A stretch of 64,000 bases of DNA from DATAQC01 sp038232455 (lineage in GTDB: Bacteria; Actinomycetota; Acidimicrobiia; Acidimicrobiales; AC-14): contig JBBSHU010000004.1 of NCBI GenBank assembly GCA_038232455.1, forward strand, positions 3,008-67,007. Direction: 5' to 3'. This document shows positions 33,714 to 42,198 of this stretch, in pieces. The number at the start of each line of letters is the position of its first letter. The first letter of the stretch is position 1. Under the pieces are notes generated by a model. That model did not search any database, had not been told where the DNA came from, and saw nothing but the letters and a program-made list of their open reading frames with translations. Both the position numbers and the translations under genes were made by a program.

Positions 33714-34076
33714 TCAGAAACTGACGATGGTGAAGGTGCCCCACGCGAACAGGGCCCCGCTCACACCGAACAGCGAGAACGTGGTAATCCATCGCGTCAG
33801 GGGGCGGTGCACGTAGTCGTCGATGATCCGGCGTAGCCCGGTGAGCCCGTGGGCCAGGGCGAGAGCCAGCAGCGACCAGTCGAACAACCGCCAGAGCGGG
33901 TTGTCCCACCGCTCGGCCACGAAGGCGTGGTTCGTGGTCACCACATCGTTGGCGATGTGGGTGATGGTGAAATGGATCAGGGCGAGGAACACCAGGGCCA
34001 GGCCCGACAGCCGCATGAAGAACCACGACCAGGTTTCGAAGCTCCGCCTACGGGCCGACTCCGGCAGCGTGCTCAT
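33714..34076 (-). CDS. sdhD: Succinate dehydrogenase membrane subunit SdhD
   Basis: A 120-residue membrane anchor with three helices. The N-terminal half ends in WFFMRLSGLALVFLALIHF, then HAFVAERWDNPLWRLFDW, and the last helix starts after ALAHGLTGLRRIIDDYV, all typical of actinobacterial SdhD. With SdhC it anchors the flavoprotein and Fe-S subunits and binds quinone. Its ATG shares one base with the sdhC stop (TGATG). sdhA and sdhB do not follow, as convergent genes begin at once. Confidence 0.85.
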   Translation of the reverse strand: MSTLPESARRRSFETWSWFFMRLSGLALVFLALIHFTITHIANDVVTTNHAFVAERWDNPLWRLFDWSLLALALAHGLTGLRRIIDDYVHRPLTRWITTFSLFGVSGALFAWGTFTIVSF

Positions 34077-34489
34077 CAGAAGTGGCCCCGGAGGAAGGGG
34101 AGCATGATCACGTAGGCCCCGGGAAGGCCCAGGACCAGGGTCATGACCACGACCGCGCTCAGCAGCCGTCGCTCCTTGCCGACCGCTCCGGGGAAGAAAT
34201 CGACGGTGACGATGCGCAGCCCGTTGAGGGAATGGAACACCAGGGCGAAGAGTAGGCCCACCTCGAACAGGCGGAGCACGACGTTGCCGTACACGGCGTG
34301 GACGTCGTCGTAGGCCGCGGGCCAGCGCACGAGGGAGACGTCGACGATGTGCAGAAGCAGGAAGAAGAAGACCAGGAAGCCGCTGACCCGGTGGCCCACG
34401 AAGGCCCACTGGCCGCCGCGGCCTCTGTAAGGCCGGGTGGCGGCCCGGGCGACCCTCGGACGGGTGACGTCGGGCGGGGTAGCGCTCAC
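34076..34489 (-). CDS. sdhC: Succinate dehydrogenase cytochrome b subunit SdhC
   Basis: A 137-residue membrane anchor with three helices. WAFVGHRVSGFLVFFFLLLH, LLFALVFHSLNGLRIVTVDF and the late LGLPGAYVIML fit the SdhC family; the His in FHSLNGLR is the expected heme b ligand. The GTG at 34489 overlaps the stop of the 44-residue membrane peptide by 4 bp (GTGA), and its stop overlaps sdhD, so the three are translationally linked. Confidence 0.85.
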   Translation of the reverse strand: MSATPPDVTRPRVARAATRPYRGRGGQWAFVGHRVSGFLVFFFLLLHIVDVSLVRWPAAYDDVHAVYGNVVLRLFEVGLLFALVFHSLNGLRIVTVDFFPGAVGKERRLLSAVVVMTLVLGLPGAYVIMLPFLRGHF

Positions 34490-34620
34490 GATCGGCGCTG
34501 CCGTCGGCCGTACCAGCGGTCGGCCCACATGGTGGACCCGGCCACATAGACGGCAAACGCCCCGATCGCTACGGCGACGACGCTGAGGGCGATCACGAAC
34601 ACCGTCTGGGCCGTGGTCAC
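34486..34620 (-). CDS. 44-residue single-pass membrane peptide
   Basis: A small gene, GTG at 34620 to TGA at 34486. The product has a short N-terminus, one long hydrophobic helix (VFVIALSVVAVAIGAFAVYV) and a basic tail (RWYGRRQRR), so the C-terminus should face the cytoplasm. It starts 10 bp after serS and overlaps sdhC by 4 bp (GTGA). Position suggests a small accessory subunit or assembly factor for succinate dehydrogenase; no family is recognised. Confidence 0.6.
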   Translation of the reverse strand: MTTAQTVFVIALSVVAVAIGAFAVYVAGSTMWADRWYGRRQRRS

Positions 34621-34630
34621 CCTCTTGAAC

Positions 34631-35917
34631 CTACCGGCCGCCACCGATGACGGTGACGCCCCGCAGGTAGGGCCGCAACACCTCGGGGACTTCGACTGAG
34701 CCATCCGGGCGGCGATAGGCCTCCACCACCGCGGCCCAGACCCGGGGGACAGCCAGGGCCGAACCGTTGAGCGTATGGACGTGGGCCGTGCCACCACTGC
34801 CGCGCCGATAGCGGATGTTGGCTCGGCGGGCCTGGTAGTCGGTGAACCACGACACCGAAGACGCCTCCAGCCAAAGGTCACAGCCGGGCGCGTACACCTC
34901 GAGGTCGAAGGTACGGGCGGCCGACGCGCCCAGGTCGCCCGCACACAGGTCGAGCACGCGGTACGCCAGGCCGAGGGCTCGCAGGGGAGCCTCGGCCCGC
35001 CGGACGAGGTCAGCGTGGATCCGGGCCGCCTGCTCGGGGGAGGCGTAAGCCAGGATCTCCACTTTGTCGAACTCGTGCACCCGGAGCAGGCCCCTGGTGT
35101 CACGCCCGGCCGAGCCCGCCTCCCGACGGAAGCACGAGGTGTGGGCCATCAGCCGTACGGGCAGGTCGGCCTCGTCGAGCAACTCGTCGCGACACAGCGA
35201 GGTGAGTGGCACCTCGGCGGTAGGAATGGCCCAGAGATCGTCGCGCTCGAGGTGGTAGGCGTCGTCGGCGAACTTGGGAAGGTGGCCGGTCGACACCATG
35301 GTCTCGGTCCGGACGAGCGTCGGCGGACGCACCTCCTCGAAGGCGTCGGCATTGAGGTCGAGGGCCAGCTGGCACAGGGCCCGCACCAGCGTGGCGCCCG
35401 CCCCTCGGTACATCGGGAACATCGAGCCCGACAGCTTGGCGCCCCGCTCCAGGTCGAGGATGCCCAGGGCCGAGCCCACCTCCCAGTGGGGTACCCGCTG
35501 GTGGTCGCCGTAGGCCCCGGCGTCGTAGCCCTCCACTCGCACGACCACGTTGTCGTCGGCGCCGGCACCGTCGGGACAGTCGTCGGCCGGCAGATTGGGG
35601 GTCAGCAGCAGAACCTGGCGGAGCTCGCCCGCCACGAGATCGGCCTCGGCCGACAGCGCCTTCTCCTCGTCACCCCGGGCCCGGCTCTCCGCCGCCTTGG
35701 CCTCGGCCCCGGCGACGTCGCCCTCCTTCCTCGCCCGGCCCACCTCGCCGGAAAGGGTTCGCACCGTCGCTCGCAGGTCATTGGCCCGGGTCATCAGGGC
35801 CCGGTGGCGGGCCTCCAGGTCGGCGGCCCGTTCGATCTCGCCGAGGTCGAGGCCGCGTCGGGCCAAACCGGCCTTGACGGCGTCGAGGTCAGTCCGGAGT
35901 CGCCTGGGGTCGAGCAT
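34631..35917 (-). CDS. serS: Seryl-tRNA synthetase
   Basis: A 428-residue class II synthetase. The N-terminal coiled-coil arm (about 25-100) contacts the tRNA long variable arm. The catalytic core has motif 1 around AFEEVRPPTLV, motif 2 HTSCFRREAGSAGRDTRGLL and motif 3 with LNGSALAVPR near the end. It charges tRNA-Ser with serine. The ATG at 35917 (MLDPRRLRTDL) matches the family start; the frame continues only seven codons upstream. It leads the short run into sdhC/sdhD. Confidence 0.97.
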   Translation of the reverse strand: MLDPRRLRTDLDAVKAGLARRGLDLGEIERAADLEARHRALMTRANDLRATVRTLSGEVGRARKEGDVAGAEAKAAESRARGDEEKALSAEADLVAGELRQVLLLTPNLPADDCPDGAGADDNVVVRVEGYDAGAYGDHQRVPHWEVGSALGILDLERGAKLSGSMFPMYRGAGATLVRALCQLALDLNADAFEEVRPPTLVRTETMVSTGHLPKFADDAYHLERDDLWAIPTAEVPLTSLCRDELLDEADLPVRLMAHTSCFRREAGSAGRDTRGLLRVHEFDKVEILAYASPEQAARIHADLVRRAEAPLRALGLAYRVLDLCAGDLGASAARTFDLEVYAPGCDLWLEASSVSWFTDYQARRANIRYRRGSGGTAHVHTLNGSALAVPRVWAAVVEAYRRPDGSVEVPEVLRPYLRGVTVIGGGR

Positions 35918-35963
35918 TGGGGCACGGTAGCCGCACACTCGGGTGGGCCCTGCGCCCCCAGTG

Positions 35964-36920
35964 TCAGCTGAGTTGGCGGAGCTCGCGTTCCACGTCGGCC
36001 CACAGGAGCACGTCGTCGTCGGGCTCGGCGGGCTGCGCAGGCGGCTCGGGGCCTGCCTTGTCGCGGCCCTCCTCGCCCTCGTACCAGCGGAAGAAGACGA
36101 CGGCGATGATCGTCCACAGATAGAAGCCGGCGCCGATCTTCATGATCAGCCCGGCCACCTGCTGGTCGGTGAGGGCGGGTACCCCCCACAGCCGCGGAAA
36201 GGTCTCGTAGATGCGGTAGAGCGGCTTGTGCCCGAAGGTAAGGAACGAGGCGGGCACGGTGGGGATGATGGTCTGGAGGAAGAGGTAGAGCATCTGGGTG
36301 GGCGGCCTGGCCCGGGGGACCTCGGGGACGGTGCTGGCCACCGGCATCCACATGAGCAGAGCCGAGATCAGCAACACGGCGTGAGCCACGAAGTGCAGGG
36401 AGTGATGGAGCAGGGTGGCTTCGACCACCGCGGGCCAATGGCTCAGCACCAGCACCAGGTTGAACTGGATGAGACCGGGAACCGGCCGGGCCACCCACCG
36501 CACCACCTGGAGCCGGCGGGTAGGTGCCGAGACGATCGATCGCGTACCGGCTGGCGGGGCGCCGACCGCGGGACCGGCCCCTCCCGCCGAACGGATGCCC
36601 AGCAGGCGGCGACCCAGCCACGTGGGCGTGCCCAGGAGCAGGAGGGGGGCGGCCACCAGGGTGAACAGGAGGTGCTGCACCATGTGAAAGCTGTACAGGT
36701 AACCCTCGGCCAGGTCGTGCATCGGCCAGTCCGAGGCCAACCAGAGCACGGCGACGCCCGAGCAGAAGAGGAACACCTGCTTGCGGGCGGTGGCCTCACC
36801 CCTGGCCCGGCCGACCCGGACGGCAACGAGGTAGGCGCCGAGCACGGCGCCCAGCAAAACCCAGACATCGGGATGGAAATGCCACTCCGGAAAGCTCACG
36901 GCGGCCAGAGCGCCGGTCAA
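35964..36920 (-). CDS. ctaG: Cytochrome c oxidase assembly protein CtaG (caa3 type)
   Basis: A 318-residue protein with seven or more helices and the caa3_CtaG family pattern: FHPDVWVLLGAVLGAYL, WPMHDLAEGYLYSFHMVQH, HFVAHAVLLISALLMW and the late YLWTIIAVVFFRWYEGEE. The His/Met residues in SFHMVQHLL are possible copper ligands for CuB insertion. TTG at 36920 gives one base of spacing from the subunit IV stop; a GTG at 36899 is the alternative. It is the last gene of the ctaB-to-ctaG cluster. Confidence 0.85.
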   Translation of the reverse strand: MTGALAAVSFPEWHFHPDVWVLLGAVLGAYLVAVRVGRARGEATARKQVFLFCSGVAVLWLASDWPMHDLAEGYLYSFHMVQHLLFTLVAAPLLLLGTPTWLGRRLLGIRSAGGAGPAVGAPPAGTRSIVSAPTRRLQVVRWVARPVPGLIQFNLVLVLSHWPAVVEATLLHHSLHFVAHAVLLISALLMWMPVASTVPEVPRARPPTQMLYLFLQTIIPTVPASFLTFGHKPLYRIYETFPRLWGVPALTDQQVAGLIMKIGAGFYLWTIIAVVFFRWYEGEEGRDKAGPEPPAQPAEPDDDVLLWADVERELRQLS

Positions 36921-36921
36921 G

Positions 36922-37293
36922 TCAACGGGTCCAGTAGTGGAAGGTGGTCAGCACGATCGTGAACACGAAGATGGCCAGGGCCAGGCCCAGGACGAACAAC
37001 CGGCGAAACAGGCGGCTGTCGAAGCGCAGGTGCATGAAGAAGGCCACCACGGTGGTGAACTTGACGACGGCGAACGTCAACAGGATCGGTACCAGCGCGC
37101 CTTTCAGCGCCTCGATGTAATAGACGGCGACCTCGATGGCGGTGAGCGCGGCGAGGAACAGGGCGATGAGGACGTACTGGGCCTCGGTGGGGTGCTTGTG
37201 CTGGTGCGGCGCGCCGGCCTCGTCGGTGGCCGAGCCGACGACGGCACCACCGTCGGGGGACGGGATGTCGTCGAGGTCGGTTTCGGTAGCCAT
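36922..37293 (-). CDS. Cytochrome c oxidase subunit IV (caa3 type)
   Basis: A 123-residue protein. A polar N-terminus with HQHKHPTEAQY is followed by three membrane helices (about 40-60, 68-85, 97-120), the middle one reading LVPILLTFAVVKFTTVVAFF and followed by MHLRFDSRLFRRLF. This is the prokaryotic COX4/CyoD-like small subunit. Its ATG shares one base with the ctaE stop (TGATG), which fixes the start. Confidence 0.85.
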   Translation of the reverse strand: MATETDLDDIPSPDGGAVVGSATDEAGAPHQHKHPTEAQYVLIALFLAALTAIEVAVYYIEALKGALVPILLTFAVVKFTTVVAFFMHLRFDSRLFRRLFVLGLALAIFVFTIVLTTFHYWTR

Positions 37294-37919
37294 CAGGGGA
37301 TGAGGTAGACGAGGGTGAAGATGATGATCCACACGATATCGACGAAGTGCCAGTAGAGGCCCACCAACTCGACCGTCTCCGAACGGTGCGTCGGTAGCCG
37401 ACCTCGCACCGAGAGGTTCCACAACGACAGCAGCATGAGGATGCCGAGGCTGACGTGGGCCCCGTGGAACCCGGTGAGCACGAAGAAGCTGCTCCCGAAG
37501 AGGTTGGTGGAGATCTTCAGGCCCTTGCCGTAGAAGGTGGTGAACTCGTACATCTGTCCGGCCACGAAGGTGGCCCCCAGCAGGGCGGTGGTGAGCACCC
37601 ACACGCGTAGGCGACGGTGATCGCCCCGCTGGATGGCAGCGAGGGCCAGGACCATGGTGAGCGAGCTCATGAGGAGCACGAACGAGCTCACCGAGGTGAA
37701 GGGGATGTCGTAGACGTCTTTCGGGGTGATGGTGTTGGGTTGGCTCTGGCCCTTGAACAGCAGATAGACGGAGATGAGGGCACCGAAGAGCAGGCACTCG
37801 GAGCCCAGGAAGGCCCACATCGCCACCTTCTCGTTGCTCAGCCCGGTCGAGGTGGGCGGGTGGCCCTCGGGGAGGTCGGGGACCTCGGTATGGCTGCCCT
37901 CGCTGGCGGTGACGACCAT
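37293..37919 (-). CDS. ctaE: Cytochrome c oxidase subunit III
   Basis: A 208-residue protein with five helices, the short bacterial form. AFLGSECLLFGALISVYL holds the conserved Glu of subunit III, FHGAHVSLGILML carries the conserved His pair, and WHFVDIVWIIIFTLVYL is the typical end. It is a structural subunit that supports proton uptake and stability. The start ATG shares one base with the ctaD stop (TGATG). Confidence 0.95.
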   Translation of the reverse strand: MVVTASEGSHTEVPDLPEGHPPTSTGLSNEKVAMWAFLGSECLLFGALISVYLLFKGQSQPNTITPKDVYDIPFTSVSSFVLLMSSLTMVLALAAIQRGDHRRLRVWVLTTALLGATFVAGQMYEFTTFYGKGLKISTNLFGSSFFVLTGFHGAHVSLGILMLLSLWNLSVRGRLPTHRSETVELVGLYWHFVDIVWIIIFTLVYLIP

Positions 37920-40069
37920 CAGTCGGCTCCTCCGCTGCCCGAGCCCGCGCCCGCCGGGCCCGAACCGACCGGCTCCAGGTCGGTGGACGGCTCGGCGTCG
38001 AGCTCGGGCTCCTCGGGGGCCGTGGCCGGCTCCAGGCTCCAGGCGTAGAGCCCGCCCAGGACCCACAGCCCGCCGAGGATGGCCACGAACCAGACCCGGT
38101 AGATCATCCCGTAGCAGATGACGGCCAGGCCGACGGAGGTGACGGCGGGCCAGTACGACGGTGAGGGCATGTGGATGTGCGGTTCATGGCGCTCCTCGTC
38201 GCCGTCGTGACTGTCGCCGTCGTGAGTGTCGCCGTCGTCGCTGGCGCCGGCACCTCCACCGGCTCCGTTGGCACTCGCCCCGTTGGGGCCGGCGCCGTCG
38301 CCGTCACCCGGAGGACCGTCGTCGTCCACTGCGGCACGCACGACCGCTTCGGTCTCGGCCTCGGCGGGGGCGTCCACGGGCTGGCGCAGGATCGACCGCC
38401 CCTTGTCGTCCTCGGTGTACTTGCGGTGCCACAGGTCGTCGCGCGCGGTGACCACCGGGATCTCGGCGAAGTTGTACTCGGGCGGGGGCGACGGGATGCT
38501 CCATTCCAGGGTGCGGGCGTCCCACGGGTCGAAGCCCACCTTGGGGTTTTTCCTCGACGTCCACACGTTGTAGATGAACAGCAGGACCCCCACGGCGATC
38601 ACGAAGGAGCCGACGGTGGCGAAGAAGTTCCAGAAGTCCCAGCCCCGGTGCGAGGGGTAGGTGTAGATGCGTCGGGGCATCCCCTGGAGGCCGAGGATGT
38701 GAAAGGGCCCGAAGGTCATGTTGAACCCGATGATGAACAGCCAGAACTGCCACTTGCCGAGCTTGTCCGACAGCATGTGCCCGACAACCTTCGGGTACCA
38801 GTAATAGATCCCCGAGAACAGGCCGAAGACGCTGCCGCCGAAGAGCACGTAGTGGAAGTGGGCCACCACGTAGTAGGTGTCGGTCTGCTGGGTGTCGGCC
38901 GGCACCACCCCGTGGGTGACACCCGAGAGGCCACCGATGGTGAACATGGCCACGAAGCCGACGGCGAAGAGCATGGGCGAGGTGATCCGGATCTTTCCTC
39001 GCCACATGGTGGCCAACCAGTTGAAGATCTTCACGCCGGTGGGGACGGCGATGAACATGGTGGAGGCGCTGAACGCCGAGGTGGCCACCGGGCCCAGGCC
39101 GGTGGCGAACATGTGGTGGGCCCACACGCCCCAGCCCATGAAGCCGATGGCGATGCCGGAGAACACCATCACCTGGTAGCCGAAGAGGGGCTTGCGCGAG
39201 AAGACAGGGATCACCTCGGACACGATCCCCATGGCCGGAAGGATGAGGATATAGACCTCCGGATGGCCGAATAACCAGAAGAGGTGTTGCCACAGGAGCG
39301 GGTCCGAGCCGGCCTGGGCGTTGAAGAAGTTGGCCCCGAAGGTACGGTCGAACATGAGCAGGAACAGGGCCACGGTGATCACCGGGATGGCGAAGAGGAG
39401 CAGGAACTGGGCCACCAGCGACATCCAGGTAAAGATGGGCATGCGGAACAGGCTCATGCCCGGCGCTCGCATGTTGATGGCGGTGACGATCAGGTTGACC
39501 GCGCCGGTCAGGGAGGCGATTCCGAGGATCTGCAGGCCGAACACCCAGAAGTCGATGTTGTGGCCGGGACTGTAGAGCTTGAGCGTGTTGGGGGCATAGC
39601 CGAACCATCCGCCGTTGGGGGCGCCGCCCAGAATGAAGCTCGAGTACATGAACAGGCCACCGACGAGAAAGACCCAGAACCCGAAGGCGTTGAGGCGGGG
39701 GAAGGCGACGTCGCGCGCCCCGATCTGGATGGGGATCATGTAGTTGGCGAACGCCGCCGACAACGGCATCACGAACAGGAAGATCATCGTGGTGCCGTGC
39801 ATGGTGAAGACCTGGTTGTAGGTGTCGGCGCTGAGGAACGTGTTTTCCGGTGACCCCAGCTGGATCCGCAGCAGCAGGGCCTCGAGGCCCCCGAGGAGGA
39901 AGAAGATGAAAGCGGCGACGCCGTACATGATGCCGATCTTCTTGTGATCGACGGTGGTGACCCACCCCCATATTCCCTTGGTGTACCCGGTCGGCCGACG
40001 GAGGAGCCGGATCGGCTCGTCCGGCGGCACCAGCGAGGGGCGGACGGGGGGATCGGTGACGATGGTCAT
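37919..40069 (-). CDS. ctaD: Cytochrome c oxidase subunit I with C-terminal extension
   Basis: A 716-residue A1-type heme-copper oxidase subunit I. All ligands are present: heme a His91 and His406, CuB His269, His318 and His319, Tyr273 cross-link partner, heme a3 His404, with Glu271 (GHPEVY) and Lys347 of the proton channels. After the twelve-helix core, residues 590-640 form a Gly/Asp/His-rich linker (repeated HDGD). Then come two more helices (SYWPAVTSVGLAVICYG, VWFVAILGGLWVLGGLYAW) that resemble the small subunit IV of actinobacterial aa3 oxidases, so this is probably a I+IV-type fusion. It is the catalytic subunit that reduces oxygen to water. Confidence 0.95.
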   Translation of the reverse strand: MTIVTDPPVRPSLVPPDEPIRLLRRPTGYTKGIWGWVTTVDHKKIGIMYGVAAFIFFLLGGLEALLLRIQLGSPENTFLSADTYNQVFTMHGTTMIFLFVMPLSAAFANYMIPIQIGARDVAFPRLNAFGFWVFLVGGLFMYSSFILGGAPNGGWFGYAPNTLKLYSPGHNIDFWVFGLQILGIASLTGAVNLIVTAINMRAPGMSLFRMPIFTWMSLVAQFLLLFAIPVITVALFLLMFDRTFGANFFNAQAGSDPLLWQHLFWLFGHPEVYILILPAMGIVSEVIPVFSRKPLFGYQVMVFSGIAIGFMGWGVWAHHMFATGLGPVATSAFSASTMFIAVPTGVKIFNWLATMWRGKIRITSPMLFAVGFVAMFTIGGLSGVTHGVVPADTQQTDTYYVVAHFHYVLFGGSVFGLFSGIYYWYPKVVGHMLSDKLGKWQFWLFIIGFNMTFGPFHILGLQGMPRRIYTYPSHRGWDFWNFFATVGSFVIAVGVLLFIYNVWTSRKNPKVGFDPWDARTLEWSIPSPPPEYNFAEIPVVTARDDLWHRKYTEDDKGRSILRQPVDAPAEAETEAVVRAAVDDDGPPGDGDGAGPNGASANGAGGGAGASDDGDTHDGDSHDGDEERHEPHIHMPSPSYWPAVTSVGLAVICYGMIYRVWFVAILGGLWVLGGLYAWSLEPATAPEEPELDAEPSTDLEPVGSGPAGAGSGSGGAD

Positions 40070-40106
40070 CGGTGGCTGCCTCCGAGGCGTCGAACTACGC
40101 CGCAGA

Positions 40107-41138
40107 TCACTTGAGGGTCTCCAAGTAGGCGACGAGCTTGGAGATCTCGTCGCCGCTCAGGTTGAGGTTGGGCATCTTCGACCCGGGTTTTACACCCGGT
40201 GGGTTCTGCAACCAGGCCGACAGCTTGTCGGGGTTCATGGGGAACATGGACCCGGCGAAGCTGGTGCGGGTCTGCAGGTGGGTCAGATTGGGCCCCACCT
40301 TGCCGGCCGACACGCCTTCGACGGTGTGGCAGCCGCTACAACCCTTGGCCGCGAACAAGGCCAGTCCGGCCTCGGCCGGCGAACCACCCGGTGGAGCGGT
40401 GGCGGCCAGGCGCTGGCCCTCGACCCATGCCTTGAACTCGTCGGGGGACTGCACGAACGCCTTCAGGCGCATGTTGGCATGGCTCAGGCCACAGAACTCG
40501 GTGCACTGCCCGAGGAATGTGCCGGGGGTGGAGCCCGTCATGCTCATGTGGTTGTTCTGGCCCGGGACGACGTCGGTCTTGCCGGCCAGGGCCGGGACCC
40601 AGAAACTGTGGATGACGTCGGCCCCGACGAGCTTGATCTCGAGGGGCTGGTTGACCGGCATGTGCAGCTCGTTGGCCGTCACCACTCCGAGGTCGGGGTA
40701 GTTGTACTCCCACCACCACTGGTGAGCCGTGACCGTGACGTTGATGGGGTTGGCCGGCTTGTTCGACAGCTTGAAGATGGTGGCGATGGTGGGGATGGCA
40801 ACGGCCACGAGGATGGCGGCGGGGATGAGGGTCCAGCCAACCTCCAGGCGGCTGTTGCCGTGGATCTGCACGGGCTCGGGGCTGTTGTCACCCCGGTCGC
40901 GGTACTTGATGACGAAGATGATGGCCATGCCCTCGACGAGGACGAAGACAATGCCGGCGACCCAGAAGACGGGGTCGATCAGGTTGCTGATCGTCTGGGC
41001 GTTCGGGCCCTTGGGGTCGAGGGTGGTCTGGGGGGCGTTGGGCGCGCAGGCGGCGACGGCCAGGGCGGCGAGGGCGGCGAGAGCGCCAAGGCGCACCCGG
41101 CGCGCCGTTTGGGCACGGAGCCAGCGGCCCGTCCTCAT
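40107..41138 (-). CDS. ctaC: Cytochrome c oxidase subunit II with cytochrome c domain
   Basis: A 343-residue lipoprotein (lipobox VAAC, Cys31) with two helices and the CuA cupredoxin domain: His177, Cys212, Glu214, Cys216, His220 and Met223 (in CTEFCGLSHANM). A fused cytochrome c domain follows, with heme motif CSGCH at 267-271 and axial Met322 (GSKMP). This makes the enzyme a caa3 oxidase that needs no mobile cytochrome for the last step. It lies 37 bp upstream of ctaD in the same direction. Confidence 0.95.
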   Translation of the reverse strand: MRTGRWLRAQTARRVRLGALAALAALAVAACAPNAPQTTLDPKGPNAQTISNLIDPVFWVAGIVFVLVEGMAIIFVIKYRDRGDNSPEPVQIHGNSRLEVGWTLIPAAILVAVAIPTIATIFKLSNKPANPINVTVTAHQWWWEYNYPDLGVVTANELHMPVNQPLEIKLVGADVIHSFWVPALAGKTDVVPGQNNHMSMTGSTPGTFLGQCTEFCGLSHANMRLKAFVQSPDEFKAWVEGQRLAATAPPGGSPAEAGLALFAAKGCSGCHTVEGVSAGKVGPNLTHLQTRTSFAGSMFPMNPDKLSAWLQNPPGVKPGSKMPNLNLSGDEISKLVAYLETLK

Positions 41139-41211
41139 CTCCGCGGTCCTGAAGTGGCACTGGTGGTCATCTGGACCCTTACTGTCTCCCGGCTTCCGAG
41201 CACTCGTCCAA

Positions 41212-42189
41212 TCACGGGGTCACGGTGAGCTTGCCCTGCATGTTGGGATGGATGTCACATCGGAAGAAGTAGGTACCTGCTTCCGGAGCCCTGAACTTGT
41301 AGTCGATGGTCTTGACCCCGGGAATGACGTCGCCGGTGAAGACGCGCCGGGTGAAGTCGGCGTCGCTGGCCACGGCGACGTTGTGGACGATGCCCTTGTC
41401 CTTGTTGTCGAAGATGATGTCGGCGGGCACGTCGGCCTTCACCGTGAGCTCCTTGTTGAGGAACTGGATGCCCTGAGCGGCCACCTTCACAGGAGGGCCC
41501 GCCACCCCCTCGGGCTTCTCGACGGTGCGCTGGCCGTAGGCGGCGGCGCCGACCCCGCCACCGGCGAGCAGCACACCGGCGGTGGCGAGGATGGCGAGCA
41601 GCGACTGCTTGGTGAGGTTGGGCTTGAGGGTGACCAGGGTGGCCGAGGCCAGGATGACGACGGCGATGGCGATGGCGATGATGGTGGACGCCTCTTCCGG
41701 CACGGCCAACAGCACCCGCGACATCGAGAACATGAGGCTGAAGATGGTGAACAGGCCGACGACGGGGATGGCCAGTGGCGTCAAATCGAGATGGCGACCA
41801 GTGTGATCGCCGGAGACGCTGGTCATCCACCCGACGACTGCGGCGGCGCCGACAACCAGTCCGGCAATGGTGAGCACGGGACCGACGATGAACCCACACA
41901 GGACCAGGCCGACGGCGGCGGCGCCCATGGCCGACCACAACCCTCCGGCCACAGGACGGGCCCAGGTCACCCGCTGCAACGCGGGCGGGGGGGCGTCGAC
42001 GGCCACACGGGGGGCGAACTCGTTCTCGCGTGCCCCGCTGACGGCGACGCCGGCGAGAGTGGCTGCGACCACCAGTCCGAGGTACAGCACCAGTCCGTCG
42101 ATGTTGCCGGTGGCGATGGCGTAGGCGACGGCCATCACGAACGACACGGCGGCGATCGGCAGGAACACCTTGGAGGACTGGCTCAACAT
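41212..42189 (-). CDS. Membrane protein with C-terminal type-1 copper domain
   Basis: A 325-residue protein. Residues 8-215 make about seven membrane helices; residues 225-325 form a plastocyanin-like cupredoxin facing outside. All four type-1 copper ligands are visible: His269 (IVHNVAV), Cys311, His314 and Met317 (CDIHPNMQG). It starts 9 bp after the CoxIII-like gene and precedes ctaC. I infer a membrane-tethered blue copper electron carrier that serves the neighbouring oxidase proteins. I do not recognise the membrane part. Confidence 0.75.
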   Translation of the reverse strand: MLSQSSKVFLPIAAVSFVMAVAYAIATGNIDGLVLYLGLVVAATLAGVAVSGARENEFAPRVAVDAPPPALQRVTWARPVAGGLWSAMGAAAVGLVLCGFIVGPVLTIAGLVVGAAAVVGWMTSVSGDHTGRHLDLTPLAIPVVGLFTIFSLMFSMSRVLLAVPEEASTIIAIAIAVVILASATLVTLKPNLTKQSLLAILATAGVLLAGGGVGAAAYGQRTVEKPEGVAGPPVKVAAQGIQFLNKELTVKADVPADIIFDNKDKGIVHNVAVASDADFTRRVFTGDVIPGVKTIDYKFRAPEAGTYFFRCDIHPNMQGKLTVTP

Positions 42190-42198
42190 GGCGCTGCC

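Noticed and set aside
38171..39274. A 367-codon plus-strand frame inside ctaD.
   Set aside because: Shadow of a strongly conserved gene; composition is an artefact of third-position GC bias.
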